A DNA stretch of 8,316 nt from Bacteroidales bacterium UBA6828 (GTDB taxonomy: Bacteria; Bacteroidota; Bacteroidia; Bacteroidales; Paludibacteraceae). The stretch spans positions 77,746 to 86,061 of the forward strand of contig DKEG01000021.1 of assembly GCA_002452095.1 (NCBI GenBank). Reading direction: 5' to 3'. Every line of letters begins with the position of its first letter. Position 1 is the first letter of the stretch. A model generated the notes under the pieces. The model was not told the DNA's origin. It searched no databases and saw only the letters and a program-made list of their open reading frames with translations. The position numbers were made by a program, and so were the translations under genes. Of this stretch, positions 1-5,845 are shown one piece after another.

Positions 1-33
1 TAAAGTGTAGAATAAAGTGTAAATAAAGTGTAA
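1..33. repeat. short direct repeat, TAAAGTGTA x3
   Basis: The nonamer TAAAGTGTA occurs at 1-9, 13-21 and 24-32, so the spacing is 11 to 12 bases. The array is cut by the window edge and may be longer. It lies beyond the terminator at 52-92 and no reading frame of note crosses it. It resembles the short, AT-rich, degenerate arrays found between genes in Bacteroidales. I see no function. Confidence 0.6.
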
Positions 34-51
34 CGACGATTGATTGTACTT

Positions 52-92
52 AAAAAAACTCCCGCCTGACAAAGTCAAGCGGGAGTTTTTTT
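52..92 (-). terminator. strong intrinsic terminator after the NifU/GGGtGRT operon
   Basis: Bases 58-70 pair with 74-86 in a 13-position stem with one C/A mismatch and a three-base AAA loop; the outer part is an unbroken 8-bp GC-rich stem. A run of A at 52-57 and a run of T at 87-92 flank it, so it has a U-tract on either strand and could act in both directions. It begins 16 bases after the stop codon of the GGGtGRT gene and ends the nifU-like operon. Confidence 0.9.
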
Positions 93-108
93 GTATAAGT
101 AATAAAAT

Positions 109-1119
109 TTACTTGCTCAGAACCAAAGCCACATTCACGGCGCAAGCCACGGTGCAACCTACCATCGGGTTGTTGCCGATGCCAAGGAATCCCATCATCT
201 CTACGTGTGCCGGAACAGATGAGGAACCTGCGAACTGTGCGTCAGAGTGCATACGACCCATCGTGTCGGTCATACCGTACGAAGCGGGACCTGCAGCCAT
301 ATTATCGGGGTGCAACGTACGACCTGTACCGCCACCTGAAGCCACCGAGAAATACGGCTTGCCGGCCTGGATACGCTCCTTCTTGTAGGTACCAGCCACA
401 GGGTGCTGGAAGCGGGTCGGGTTGGTGGAGTTGCCCGTGATGCTGACATCTACGTTCTCGTGCCACATAATAGCCACGCCCTCACGTACATCGTCTGCAC
501 CATAGCAGTTCACTTTTGCACGTGGACCATTCGAGTATGCCTTGCGGCGTACCTCTTTCAGTTCGCCCGTGTAGTAGTTGAACTCAGTCTGTACGTAGGT
601 GAAGCCGTTGATACGGCTGATAATCATGGCAGCGTCTTTGCCAAGACCGTTGAGAATGATGCGGAGCGGCTTCTTGCGCACCTTGTTCGCCATCTCGGCA
701 ATCTTGATGGCACCCTCGGCAGCAGCGAAACTCTCGTGTCCTGCGAGGAAAGCAAAGCACTCGGTGTTCTCGTGAAGCAGACGTGCTGCCAAGTTACCGT
801 GACCAAGACCTACCTTGCGGTCGTCAGCCACGCTGCCCGGGATACAGAAAGCCTGCAAACCGATACCGATAGCCTCGGCAGCCTCGGCGGCGTTCTTGCA
901 ACCTTTCTTCAGTGCGATGGCACTACCTACCACATACGCCCACTTGGCGTTCTCGAAGCAGATGCGCTGCGTCTCCTCGCACGTGAGGTAGGGGTCCAAA
1001 CCATATTGCTCGCAAATCTGATTTGCTTCTTCAATGCTCTTGATACCATTGGCATTCAAGGCTGCCAAGATTTGCTTCTCGCGACGGTCTTGGCTTTCAA
1101 ATTGAACTGGACGAATCAT
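109..1119 (-). CDS. GGGtGRT family protein (function unknown)
   Basis: The product has 336 residues and carries the family's defining motif GGGTGRT at about residues 262-268, followed by LHPDNMAAGPASYGMTDTMG. Other segments are a glycine-rich GLGHGNLAARLL at about 104-115 and a C-terminal MVGCTVACAV. There are eight or more cysteines (about 36, 47, 54, 74, 92, 121, 322, 326). There is no signal peptide or membrane helix, so it is probably cytoplasmic. The ATG at 1119 was chosen because AAGGAG lies seven bases upstream, overlapping the stop codon of the preceding gene; the in-frame TTG at 1143 lies inside that gene and has no such site. The preceding gene is a NifU-like scaffold four bases away, so the two are surely cotranscribed. 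The pairing and the cysteines suggest a part in Fe-S cluster or redox biochemistry in anaerobes, but this is inference; no activity is known to me for this family. Confidence 0.93.
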   Translation of the reverse strand: MIRPVQFESQDRREKQILAALNANGIKSIEEANQICEQYGLDPYLTCEETQRICFENAKWAYVVGSAIALKKGCKNAAEAAEAIGIGLQAFCIPGSVADDRKVGLGHGNLAARLLHENTECFAFLAGHESFAAAEGAIKIAEMANKVRKKPLRIILNGLGKDAAMIISRINGFTYVQTEFNYYTGELKEVRRKAYSNGPRAKVNCYGADDVREGVAIMWHENVDVSITGNSTNPTRFQHPVAGTYKKERIQAGKPYFSVASGGGTGRTLHPDNMAAGPASYGMTDTMGRMHSDAQFAGSSSVPAHVEMMGFLGIGNNPMVGCTVACAVNVALVLSK

Positions 1120-1123
1120 AGTC

Positions 1124-1825
1124 TTACTCCTTTCTTGGGTCAATAGATTTCACTGCGCCCTGCTCTTTGGTCGTGCGACCATAAGTGCCGGTTACTTGTT
1201 TGAGAGCCTCATCAGCGGGAACACCTTTCTTGATAGCGTCCATGAATTTGCCCATGTGCACATATTCGTAGCCGCATACCTCGTTGTCCTCGTCGAGGAA
1301 CTGTTTGGTGATATAGCCTTCGGTCAGTTGCAGGTAGCGTACGCCTTTCAATTTCGTGGAGAAGAGCGTTCCGTTTTGGCTTACCAACCCTTTGCCCAGG
1401 TCTTCCAAGCCTGCACCGATAGCCAAGCCGCCCTCGGAGAAAGCCGACTGACTACGACCGTAAACAATCTGGAGGAACAACTCGCGCATAGCGGTGTTGA
1501 TAGCGTCGCAGACGAGGTCGGTGTTCAGTGCCTCAAGAATGGTCTTGCCCGGCAGAATCTCTGCTGCCATAGCAGCCGAGTGGGTCATACCCGAACAGCC
1601 GGTGGTCTCAATGAGAGCCTCTTCGATGATACCGTCTTTTACGTTCAGCGTCAGTTTGCAGGCACCCTGTTGGGGAGCGCACCAACCCACACCGTGGGTC
1701 AAACCTGAAATGTCTTTGATCTCGGTAGCCTTCACCCACTTGCCCTCTTCTGGGATGGGAGCCGGTCCGTGATTCGGACCTTTGGCTACAACGCACATTT
1801 CTTGTACTTCTTTACTGTAAATCAT
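1124..1825 (-). CDS. NifU/IscU-like iron-sulfur cluster assembly scaffold protein
   Basis: The product has 233 residues. The NifU N-terminal-like fold is suggested by three spaced cysteines at about 56 (QQGACKLTL), 77 (ETTGCSGMTHSAAMAAEILPG) and 106 (LVCDAINTAM), the usual order of cluster-ligand cysteines in IscU/NifU scaffolds. The GCSG...GKTILEAL stretch matches the GCgsa...GKtleEA pattern of the family. It differs from true IscU in having an N-terminal extension of about 40 residues with extra cysteines (11 and 49), a long C-terminal part of about 100 residues, and no nearby iscS or Fe-S carrier gene. The ATG at 1825 lies 57 bases downstream of a good Bacteroidetes promoter; as is common in this phylum there is no clear Shine-Dalgarno site. 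It is the first gene of a two-gene operon with the GGGtGRT gene. It probably holds or supplies a cluster to that partner, but this is inference. Confidence 0.88.
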   Translation of the reverse strand: MIYSKEVQEMCVVAKGPNHGPAPIPEEGKWVKATEIKDISGLTHGVGWCAPQQGACKLTLNVKDGIIEEALIETTGCSGMTHSAAMAAEILPGKTILEALNTDLVCDAINTAMRELFLQIVYGRSQSAFSEGGLAIGAGLEDLGKGLVSQNGTLFSTKLKGVRYLQLTEGYITKQFLDEDNEVCGYEYVHMGKFMDAIKKGVPADEALKQVTGTYGRTTKEQGAVKSIDPRKE

Positions 1826-1881
1826 GTTTATTGTGGTTTATTGTATTGTTTGTATTTTGCAATACGTAACTTTTTACCCCG

Positions 1882-1912
1882 CAAAGATACGGCGATTTTT
1901 TGAATTATACAA
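1882..1912 (-). promoter_or_regulatory. Bacteroidetes-type promoter of the NifU/GGGtGRT operon
   Basis: On the minus strand a TTG at 1912-1910 is followed by exactly 20 bases and then TATCTTTG at 1889-1882, matching the -33/-7 consensus TTTG and TAnnTTTG of the main sigma factor of Bacteroidetes. The leader would be about 50 bases. Three other promoters in the window have the same 20-base spacing. Confidence 0.8.
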
Positions 1913-1913
1913 C

Positions 1914-1945
1914 AAAAAAGCGCAAAACGCCCACTCCACTTTGCG
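1914..1945 (-). terminator. possible terminator of the glycoside hydrolase gene
   Basis: On the minus strand CGCAAA (1945-1940) pairs with TTTGCG (1926-1921) around a 13-base GC-rich loop, followed by C and six T (1919-1914). The stem is short and the loop long, so it is a modest candidate. It lies 68 bases after the stop codon of the hydrolase gene and abuts the promoter of the next operon. Confidence 0.4.
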
Positions 1946-2012
1946 AAATAACTCCGTGAACCTCTCGGCATAGTCGGCTGAACAACCCGATAATCACCCG
2001 ATGAAGTCAGCA

Positions 2013-3215
2013 TCAGGGTATATAAAAGGTACGTATCGAATCGCATACGTGGCGGGGATTGCGAAGCAGAGGACGGGTGGAGTAGAAACACTCGCCCGTT
2101 ATCTCGGGTATGGTGCGGTTGAGGCGCATCTGGCGGCTGATTTCGTTGCCGGTGCGCCAAGCCGCAGTTTCTTTTTGCCCCTCAAGGCGATAGGGTGCCA
2201 TACCGATATAGAGTTTGCAGCCTGCGCTATGCTCCGCCCACCAGTGTGCCAGCACCTCGTAGTCGGCGGCGGGCTTGCCTATCTCCCAGTAGAGTTGGGG
2301 CATTACATAGTCAATCCACCCCTCTTGCATCCACAGCAGCACATCGGCATAGAGGTCGTCATAGTTGGTGATTCCCGCCCTGGTGGCACTGCCGTTGACC
2401 GAATCACGGCTCAGGTTGCGCCAGACGCCGAAAGGCGAGATACCGAACTCCACTTCGGGCTTGAGTGATTGGATGGCTTGGTGTATCTCCCGGATAGCCA
2501 TATTCACGTTGTTGCGCCGCCAGTCGGCTATGTTGTCGAACCCGCGCGGGTTGTCCTTGAAGGTCTGCGTATCGGGTATCTGCTGTTTGCCTGCGGGGTA
2601 GGGATAGAAATAGTCGTCCATGTGAATGCCCTGTATGTCGTAGCGGCTCACGATGTCTTCCACCACCATACAGATCCAGTCGCGTGTATCGTCCAAACCG
2701 GGATTGAAGTACCACTGTCCGTTGTATTGCCAAAACCATTCGGGATTGCTTTTGAATATGTGGTTCTGCCACATAGCCGTAACAGGTGCTTTGGCGAGAT
2801 TAACACGGTAGGGGTTGAGCCATACGTGTACATCCATATCGCGCTTGTGCGCCTCTTCTGTCACAAACTCCAGCGGATCCCATTCCGCTTGTCCGCCCCA
2901 TACGCCTTGACTGCCTGTCAGCCAGTTGCTGATCGGCTCCAATTCCGACAGATAGAGCGCATCGGCAGTAGGACGCACCTGAAAAATGATAGCATTGATA
3001 CCTATACTATGCAACGAATCCAAGAGGAAAAGCATCTCCTCCTGTTGTTTCCCGGTGTTGCCTACCGCCTCGGGTGTGGGCCAGTCGATATTCGCCACAG
3101 TGGCAATCCACGCTCCGCGAAACGTGATGCGGTCGTTTGCCGGCAGGCTGTCCGCCTGACCGTACATACTGGTATAAACCAACAACAAAAACAGGATGCC
3201 GCAAATTCGTTTCAT
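2013..3215 (-). CDS. secreted GHL10-type glycoside hydrolase (DUF187 family)
   Basis: The product has 400 residues. Residues 1 to about 20 form a Sec signal peptide (MKR, then a hydrophobic ILFLLLVYTSMYG stretch). The rest is a TIM-barrel of the GHL10/DUF187 type, seen in FRGAWIATVANIDWP (32-46), FQVRPTADALY (78-88), VHVWLNPYR (129-137), GIHMDDYFYP (196-205), GISPFGVWRN (258-267) and YVMPQLYWEI (303-312). The paired aspartates of GIHMDDYFYP are likely active-site residues. Characterised relatives such as E. coli DigH (YddW) cut peptidoglycan glycan strands stripped of peptides, so a cell-wall role in the periplasm or at the surface is likely; the substrate here is inferred. There is no lipobox and no extra C-terminal domain. 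The ATG at 3215 was chosen because the signal peptide starts there; the in-frame ATG at 3260 would add residues coded by a repeat array within recF. It follows recF by 23 bases. Confidence 0.87.
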   Translation of the reverse strand: MKRICGILFLLLVYTSMYGQADSLPANDRITFRGAWIATVANIDWPTPEAVGNTGKQQEEMLFLLDSLHSIGINAIIFQVRPTADALYLSELEPISNWLTGSQGVWGGQAEWDPLEFVTEEAHKRDMDVHVWLNPYRVNLAKAPVTAMWQNHIFKSNPEWFWQYNGQWYFNPGLDDTRDWICMVVEDIVSRYDIQGIHMDDYFYPYPAGKQQIPDTQTFKDNPRGFDNIADWRRNNVNMAIREIHQAIQSLKPEVEFGISPFGVWRNLSRDSVNGSATRAGITNYDDLYADVLLWMQEGWIDYVMPQLYWEIGKPAADYEVLAHWWAEHSAGCKLYIGMAPYRLEGQKETAAWRTGNEISRQMRLNRTIPEITGECFYSTRPLLRNPRHVCDSIRTFYIP

Positions 3216-3232
3216 ATACTTTGGAAAAATAG

Positions 3233-3260
3233 TGTGCATTACGCATTGTGCATTACGCAT
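3233..3260. repeat. heptamer repeat array at the 3' end of recF
   Basis: Four tandem heptamers on the plus strand: TGTGCAT, TACGCAT, TGTGCAT, TACGCAT. The recF stop codon (3241-3239) and its last residues (about QCVMHNA) are read from this array. It is in the same orientation as, and related to, the array at 4111-4138 inside recF. Confidence 0.9.
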
Positions 3261-4363
3261 TGTACAACCCCGTCCTCTACGTGGAAAACCCGTGCTTCGG
3301 GGTTCGGACGGAGGATGTCGGTAAGGTGCTGGCGGTCGGTGTCGGTGATGAATATCTGCCCGAAGCGGTCGCTGTTCACCAGGCGCACGATACGCTCTAC
3401 CCGCTCGCTGTCCAGTTTGTCAAATATGTCGTCCAGCAGCAGAATCGGTTTGCCGAGATAGAGTGCTTGTGCCAGTTTCATTGCCAGCAGGTAGGTCTTC
3501 TGTTGCCCCTGCGAGCCGACACGCTTCAGCGGATATTCGCCCAGTAGCATCTCAATCTCGTCCTTGTGAATACCCTGACTGGTCCAGCCGAGTATCAGGT
3601 CGCGCTGCCGTGTGCGTGCGTATGCCTCCGGCAGGTTGCGGTCGGACAACTGACTGATATACTGCAAACCGACCGTCTCTTTGCCTCCGGAAATCTCGCT
3701 GTACATCTCCTGGAACAGCGGAATAAACTGTTCCACAAAGACGGTCCTCTCCTTATATATATATTCTGCCAATGGGGTCATCTGCATTTCCAGTACCTCG
3801 AACAAGTCCCATGGCACTTGCTCCTGCTCGGCATATTGTTTGAGCAAGGCATTGCGCTGTTTGAGCAAGGCATTGTATCGGCTCAGTTGCTCGAGATAGG
3901 TCTTGCTGCATTGCGAGATGACCACGTCCAGAAACCGCCGCCGCTCCTCGCTGCCGTCTTCTATCAACGCCCCGTCCTGCGGACTGACCATCACCAGCGG
4001 TATTAAGCCGATGTGGTCTATCAGGCGTTTGTAGTCTTTCTTGCCAAGCCGGAACTGCTTCTTCTGCCCCCGCTTTATCCCGCACGAGATAAGGATTTCC
4101 TCCTCTTCGTTGTGCATTGTGCATTGTGCATTATGCATTGAATATGCCCCCTGCACCATGGCCATATCTTCGCCGTGGGTGATGTTCATCGAGTCGGTGG
4201 CGTTGTAGGCGGACTTGGCAAAACTGAGCAGATAGATGGCATCAAGGATATTGGTTTTGCCCTGTCCGTTAAGTCCGACAAAGCAATTCAGTTTCTCCGC
4301 AAAGCCCAACTGTGCCTCGCGTATATTCTTGTAATTGAGTATGTTCAGTTCTCGGAGAAACAC
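3239..4363 (-). CDS. recF: DNA replication and repair protein RecF
   Basis: The product has 374 residues and is an SMC-like ABC ATPase that binds gapped DNA and helps load RecA through RecOR. It shows the N-terminal LNILNYKN, Walker A GLNGQGKT (30-37), the signature GSQGQQKT (283-290), Walker B ILLLDD (307-312) and the C-terminal FGQIFITDTDRQHL. The start is a GTG at 4363, which fits the RecF N-terminus (MFLRELNILNYKN); there is no Shine-Dalgarno site. Two features are odd. Residues 76-85 (MHNAQCTMHN) are coded by a heptamer array inside the gene, in a loop between strands where family members usually have unrelated, shorter sequence. The last residues and the stop codon also come from such an array. 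All ATPase motifs are intact and the frame is open, so the gene is probably functional. It follows the response regulator gene by 101 bases. Confidence 0.95.
   Translation of the reverse strand: MFLRELNILNYKNIREAQLGFAEKLNCFVGLNGQGKTNILDAIYLLSFAKSAYNATDSMNITHGEDMAMVQGAYSMHNAQCTMHNEEEEILISCGIKRGQKKQFRLGKKDYKRLIDHIGLIPLVMVSPQDGALIEDGSEERRRFLDVVISQCSKTYLEQLSRYNALLKQRNALLKQYAEQEQVPWDLFEVLEMQMTPLAEYIYKERTVFVEQFIPLFQEMYSEISGGKETVGLQYISQLSDRNLPEAYARTRQRDLILGWTSQGIHKDEIEMLLGEYPLKRVGSQGQQKTYLLAMKLAQALYLGKPILLLDDIFDKLDSERVERIVRLVNSDRFGQIFITDTDRQHLTDILRPNPEARVFHVEDGVVQCVMHNA
3837..3875. repeat. 18-base direct repeat inside recF
   Basis: TGTTTGAGCAAGGCATTG occurs at 3837-3854 and again at 3858-3875, a period of 21 bases, so it keeps the frame. 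It codes a duplicated NALLKQ in the helical arm of RecF (NALLKQRNALLKQ). RecF proteins often have LLKQRN-like sequence here, so this may reflect codon-identical heptads rather than an insertion. Confidence 0.85.
4111..4138. repeat. heptamer repeat array inside the recF coding sequence
   Basis: Three copies of TGTGCAT and one TATGCAT lie head to tail on the plus strand. Read on the minus strand they code MHNAQCTMHN in RecF. The unit is seven bases, so gain or loss of one copy would shift the frame. The same heptamer family forms the array at 3233-3260. Confidence 0.93.
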
Positions 4364-4370
4364 TTTTTCT

Positions 4371-4472
4371 AATTAGGAATGAATAATTATGAATTAGGAA
4401 TTAAAAGAGTATCGGATAAATTCTCATAATTCCTAATTCCTAATTCATAATTCCTAATTCGTAATTATGCAT
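4371..4472. repeat. heptamer repeats forming a large inverted repeat between the regulator gene and recF
   Basis: The right half (4427-4468) is six heptamers of the form TAATTCC/TAATTCA/TAATTCG/TAATTAT. The left half (4371-4403) carries the complementary AATTAGG/AATTATG type. AATTATGAATTAGGAATTA at 4385-4403 is the exact inverse of 4434-4452 (19 bp, 30-base loop), and 4371-4380 is the exact inverse of 4450-4459. The transcript could fold into a long AU-rich hairpin, without a U-tract typical of a terminator. The array reaches the stop codon of the regulator (TAA at 4467-4465, with TATGCAT at 4466-4472). It may be a processing or stability element, or simply a neutral repeat. Confidence 0.88.
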
Positions 4473-5655
4473 ATAACTCCACGTCCTCTCCGGTGATCGT
4501 ACTGCCGGCAAGGATGATAAGACGTTCTACTACGTTGCGCAACTCGCGCACATTGCCCGTCCACTCGCGTGCCTGTAATGCCGCAATGGCATCATCTGCA
4601 AAAGTCTTGGTGGCAATACGCTGCTCGCTGCATATCTGTTCGGCAAAATAACTGACCAGTAGCGGAATATCGCTCACGCGCTCTTTGAGGCTCGGTACGT
4701 GGATAGGGATGACATTCAGGCGGTGGAATAGATCCTCACGGAAACGTCCGGCGGCAATCTCGCATGGCAGGTCTTTGTTGGTGGCTGCCAGCACACGTAC
4801 ATTCACTTTGATAGGTTTGTCGCTGCCTACGCGGGTAATCTCGTTTTCTTGCAGCGCACGCAATACCTTGGTTTGCGCTGCCATCGACATATCGCCGATC
4901 TCGTCGAGGAAAAGCGTGCCTCCGTCGGCTTGCTCGAACTTGCCCGCACGGTCTTTGATGGCTCCGGTGAACGAACCCTTGATATGCCCGAACAGTTCGC
5001 TTTCGATCAGTTCGCTCGGTATAGCGGCGCAGTTTACCTCCACCATCGGTTTGTCTGCACGGCTGCTGCCTTCGTGGAGCAAGCGTGCCACCACCTCTTT
5101 GCCCGTGCCGTTGGCACCTGTAATCATCACACGCGCCTCGGTAGGAGCCACTTTGTTGATGATTTCGCGCACATGCTCAATGGCACTGCTCTCGCCTATC
5201 ATTTGGTTCTTTTGCTGTGCTACTTTCTTGCGCAGGCTGCTTATTTCCTGTTTGCCGCGCCCTACCTCTACGCGCAGGTTCTTCTGCTCGAGGGCGTTTT
5301 TGATAGTGATGAGCAGGCGGTTGAGGTCGAGAGGCTTTTCGATAAAATCATACGCCCCTTTTTTGAGGGCTTCCACGGCGGTTTCGATGTCGCCGTGCCC
5401 CGAAATCATTACGACCGGGCAATCCACATAGGTCTCGCCCTCGGCGGGTTGTTTGAGTGCCGTGAGCACCTCTATGCCGTCCATCTCGGGCATTTTGACA
5501 TCGGAGAAAATCAGGTCGTACTCGCCTTGCCGGGCTTTTTCCAACCCTTTCTTCCCATCTTCAGCCACATCTACGGTGTGTCCCTCGTCGCCCAAAATCT
5601 CTTTGAGCGTATTGCGTATAGCCCGCTCGTCGTCTATCACTAATATCTTTGCCAT
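4465..5655 (-). CDS. sigma-54-activating response regulator (NtrC family) without a DNA-binding domain
   Basis: The product has 396 residues. The receiver domain spans about 1-120 with acidic D8/D9, phosphoacceptor D52 (FSDVKMPEMDG), S85 and K107. A linker of about 30 residues, rich in K, Q and E, could be a coiled coil. The AAA+ sigma-54 activator domain spans about 150-385: Walker A GANGTGKE (180-187), GSFTGA (227-232, the loop that touches sigma-54, with S for the usual second-position A), Walker B GTLFLDEIGD (246-255), an arginine-finger region GRFREDLFHRL and the C-terminal WTGNVRELRNVVERL. The protein ends about 15 residues later with no Fis-type helix-turn-helix. Some related Bacteroidetes regulators also seem to be short, so this may be normal for the group. 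The ATG at 5655 begins MAKILVIDDE exactly; an in-frame TTG at 5679 lies in the promoter. No histidine kinase gene is in the window. It is first in a probable operon with recF and the hydrolase gene. Confidence 0.92.
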   Translation of the reverse strand: MAKILVIDDERAIRNTLKEILGDEGHTVDVAEDGKKGLEKARQGEYDLIFSDVKMPEMDGIEVLTALKQPAEGETYVDCPVVMISGHGDIETAVEALKKGAYDFIEKPLDLNRLLITIKNALEQKNLRVEVGRGKQEISSLRKKVAQQKNQMIGESSAIEHVREIINKVAPTEARVMITGANGTGKEVVARLLHEGSSRADKPMVEVNCAAIPSELIESELFGHIKGSFTGAIKDRAGKFEQADGGTLFLDEIGDMSMAAQTKVLRALQENEITRVGSDKPIKVNVRVLAATNKDLPCEIAAGRFREDLFHRLNVIPIHVPSLKERVSDIPLLVSYFAEQICSEQRIATKTFADDAIAALQAREWTGNVRELRNVVERLIILAGSTITGEDVELYA

Positions 5656-5676
5656 ATCATATCTTTGTTTCCGCTG

Positions 5677-5707
5677 CAAAGTTACACATTTTTCCGCACT
5701 CCCGCAA
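5677..5707 (-). promoter_or_regulatory. promoter of the response regulator-recF-hydrolase unit
   Basis: On the minus strand TTG at 5707-5705, 20 bases, then TAACTTTG at 5684-5677, a full match to TAnnTTTG. The ATG follows 21 bases after the -7 element, so the leader would be about 15 bases. It is the only convincing promoter I find for this three-gene stretch. Confidence 0.8.
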
Positions 5708-5713
5708 GAGTCT

Positions 5714-5751
5714 CAAAAAAGTCCTTAAAGTCTTGAAAGACCTTAAGGACT
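5714..5751 (-). terminator. intrinsic terminator insulating the response regulator promoter
   Basis: Bases 5720-5733 pair with 5738-5751 (14 positions, one A/C mismatch, four-base loop). Read on the minus strand the hairpin is followed by six T (5720-5715). It would stop transcripts coming from the small RNA or ATPase side just before the regulator promoter. The plus strand has no T-run after it. The stem is built of CTTAAGGACT-like units. Confidence 0.75.
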
Positions 5752-5770
5752 CTGTTATCCTGACCATAAT

Positions 5771-5841
5771 AAAAAAAGAGGATTGTCTCACGACAACCCA
5801 ATCTTTTTACTTAACCTTAAATCTAATACCATGAAAAACAC
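5771..5841 (-). ncRNA. candidate small regulatory RNA, about 70 nt
   Basis: A full promoter match (5877-5846) points into this stretch and a strong intrinsic terminator closes it: GGGTTGTC (5799-5792) pairs with GACAATCC (5787-5780) with one G-U pair around a GTGA (GNRA-type) tetraloop, then TCTTTTTTT down to 5771. The start is inferred at about 5841-5839. The 5' part, 5838-5809, is unpaired, AU-rich and is the exact complement of TTAACCTTAAATCTAATACC followed by ATGAAAAAC. From memory, sequences like this stand just before the start codon of SusC-like TonB-dependent transporter genes in Bacteroidales. The RNA could therefore pair with ribosome binding regions of such mRNAs and block translation, as reported for small RNAs that repress polysaccharide-utilisation genes in Bacteroides. 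Promoter, terminator and complement are seen; size and role are inferred. No coding frame explains the stretch. Confidence 0.68.
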
Positions 5842-5845
5842 AGTG

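Noticed and set aside
1120..1143. Upstream TTG start for the GGGtGRT gene
   Set aside because: It lies within the nifU-like gene and has no ribosome binding site, while the ATG at 1119 has AAGGAG at seven bases.
403..1146. Long plus-strand open frames opposite the GGGtGRT and NifU genes
   Set aside because: They lie antisense to well-recognised genes, show no motifs, and have no promoter or start signal.
1828..2160. 110-residue minus-strand frame between the hydrolase gene and the nifU-like gene
   Set aside because: It overlaps the hydrolase 3' end in another frame and runs through a terminator-like hairpin and the promoter of the next operon, so it is not a plausible protein.
3216..3260. 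Upstream ATG at 3260 for the hydrolase gene
   Set aside because: The added residues (MRNAQCVMHT...) come from the repeat array within recF and would bury the signal peptide; the ATG at 3215 begins a normal signal peptide.
2469..3461. 330-residue plus-strand open frame
   Set aside because: It is antisense to the hydrolase gene and the end of recF and runs through the repeat array; no recognisable domain.
4371..4472. CRISPR-like array because of regular repeats
   Set aside because: The units are seven bases, degenerate and without spacers, and there are no cas genes.
4685..5643. Two long plus-strand open frames opposite the response regulator
   Set aside because: Shadows of a gene with intact receiver and AAA+ motifs on the minus strand; composition is low-complexity and cysteine/serine-rich.
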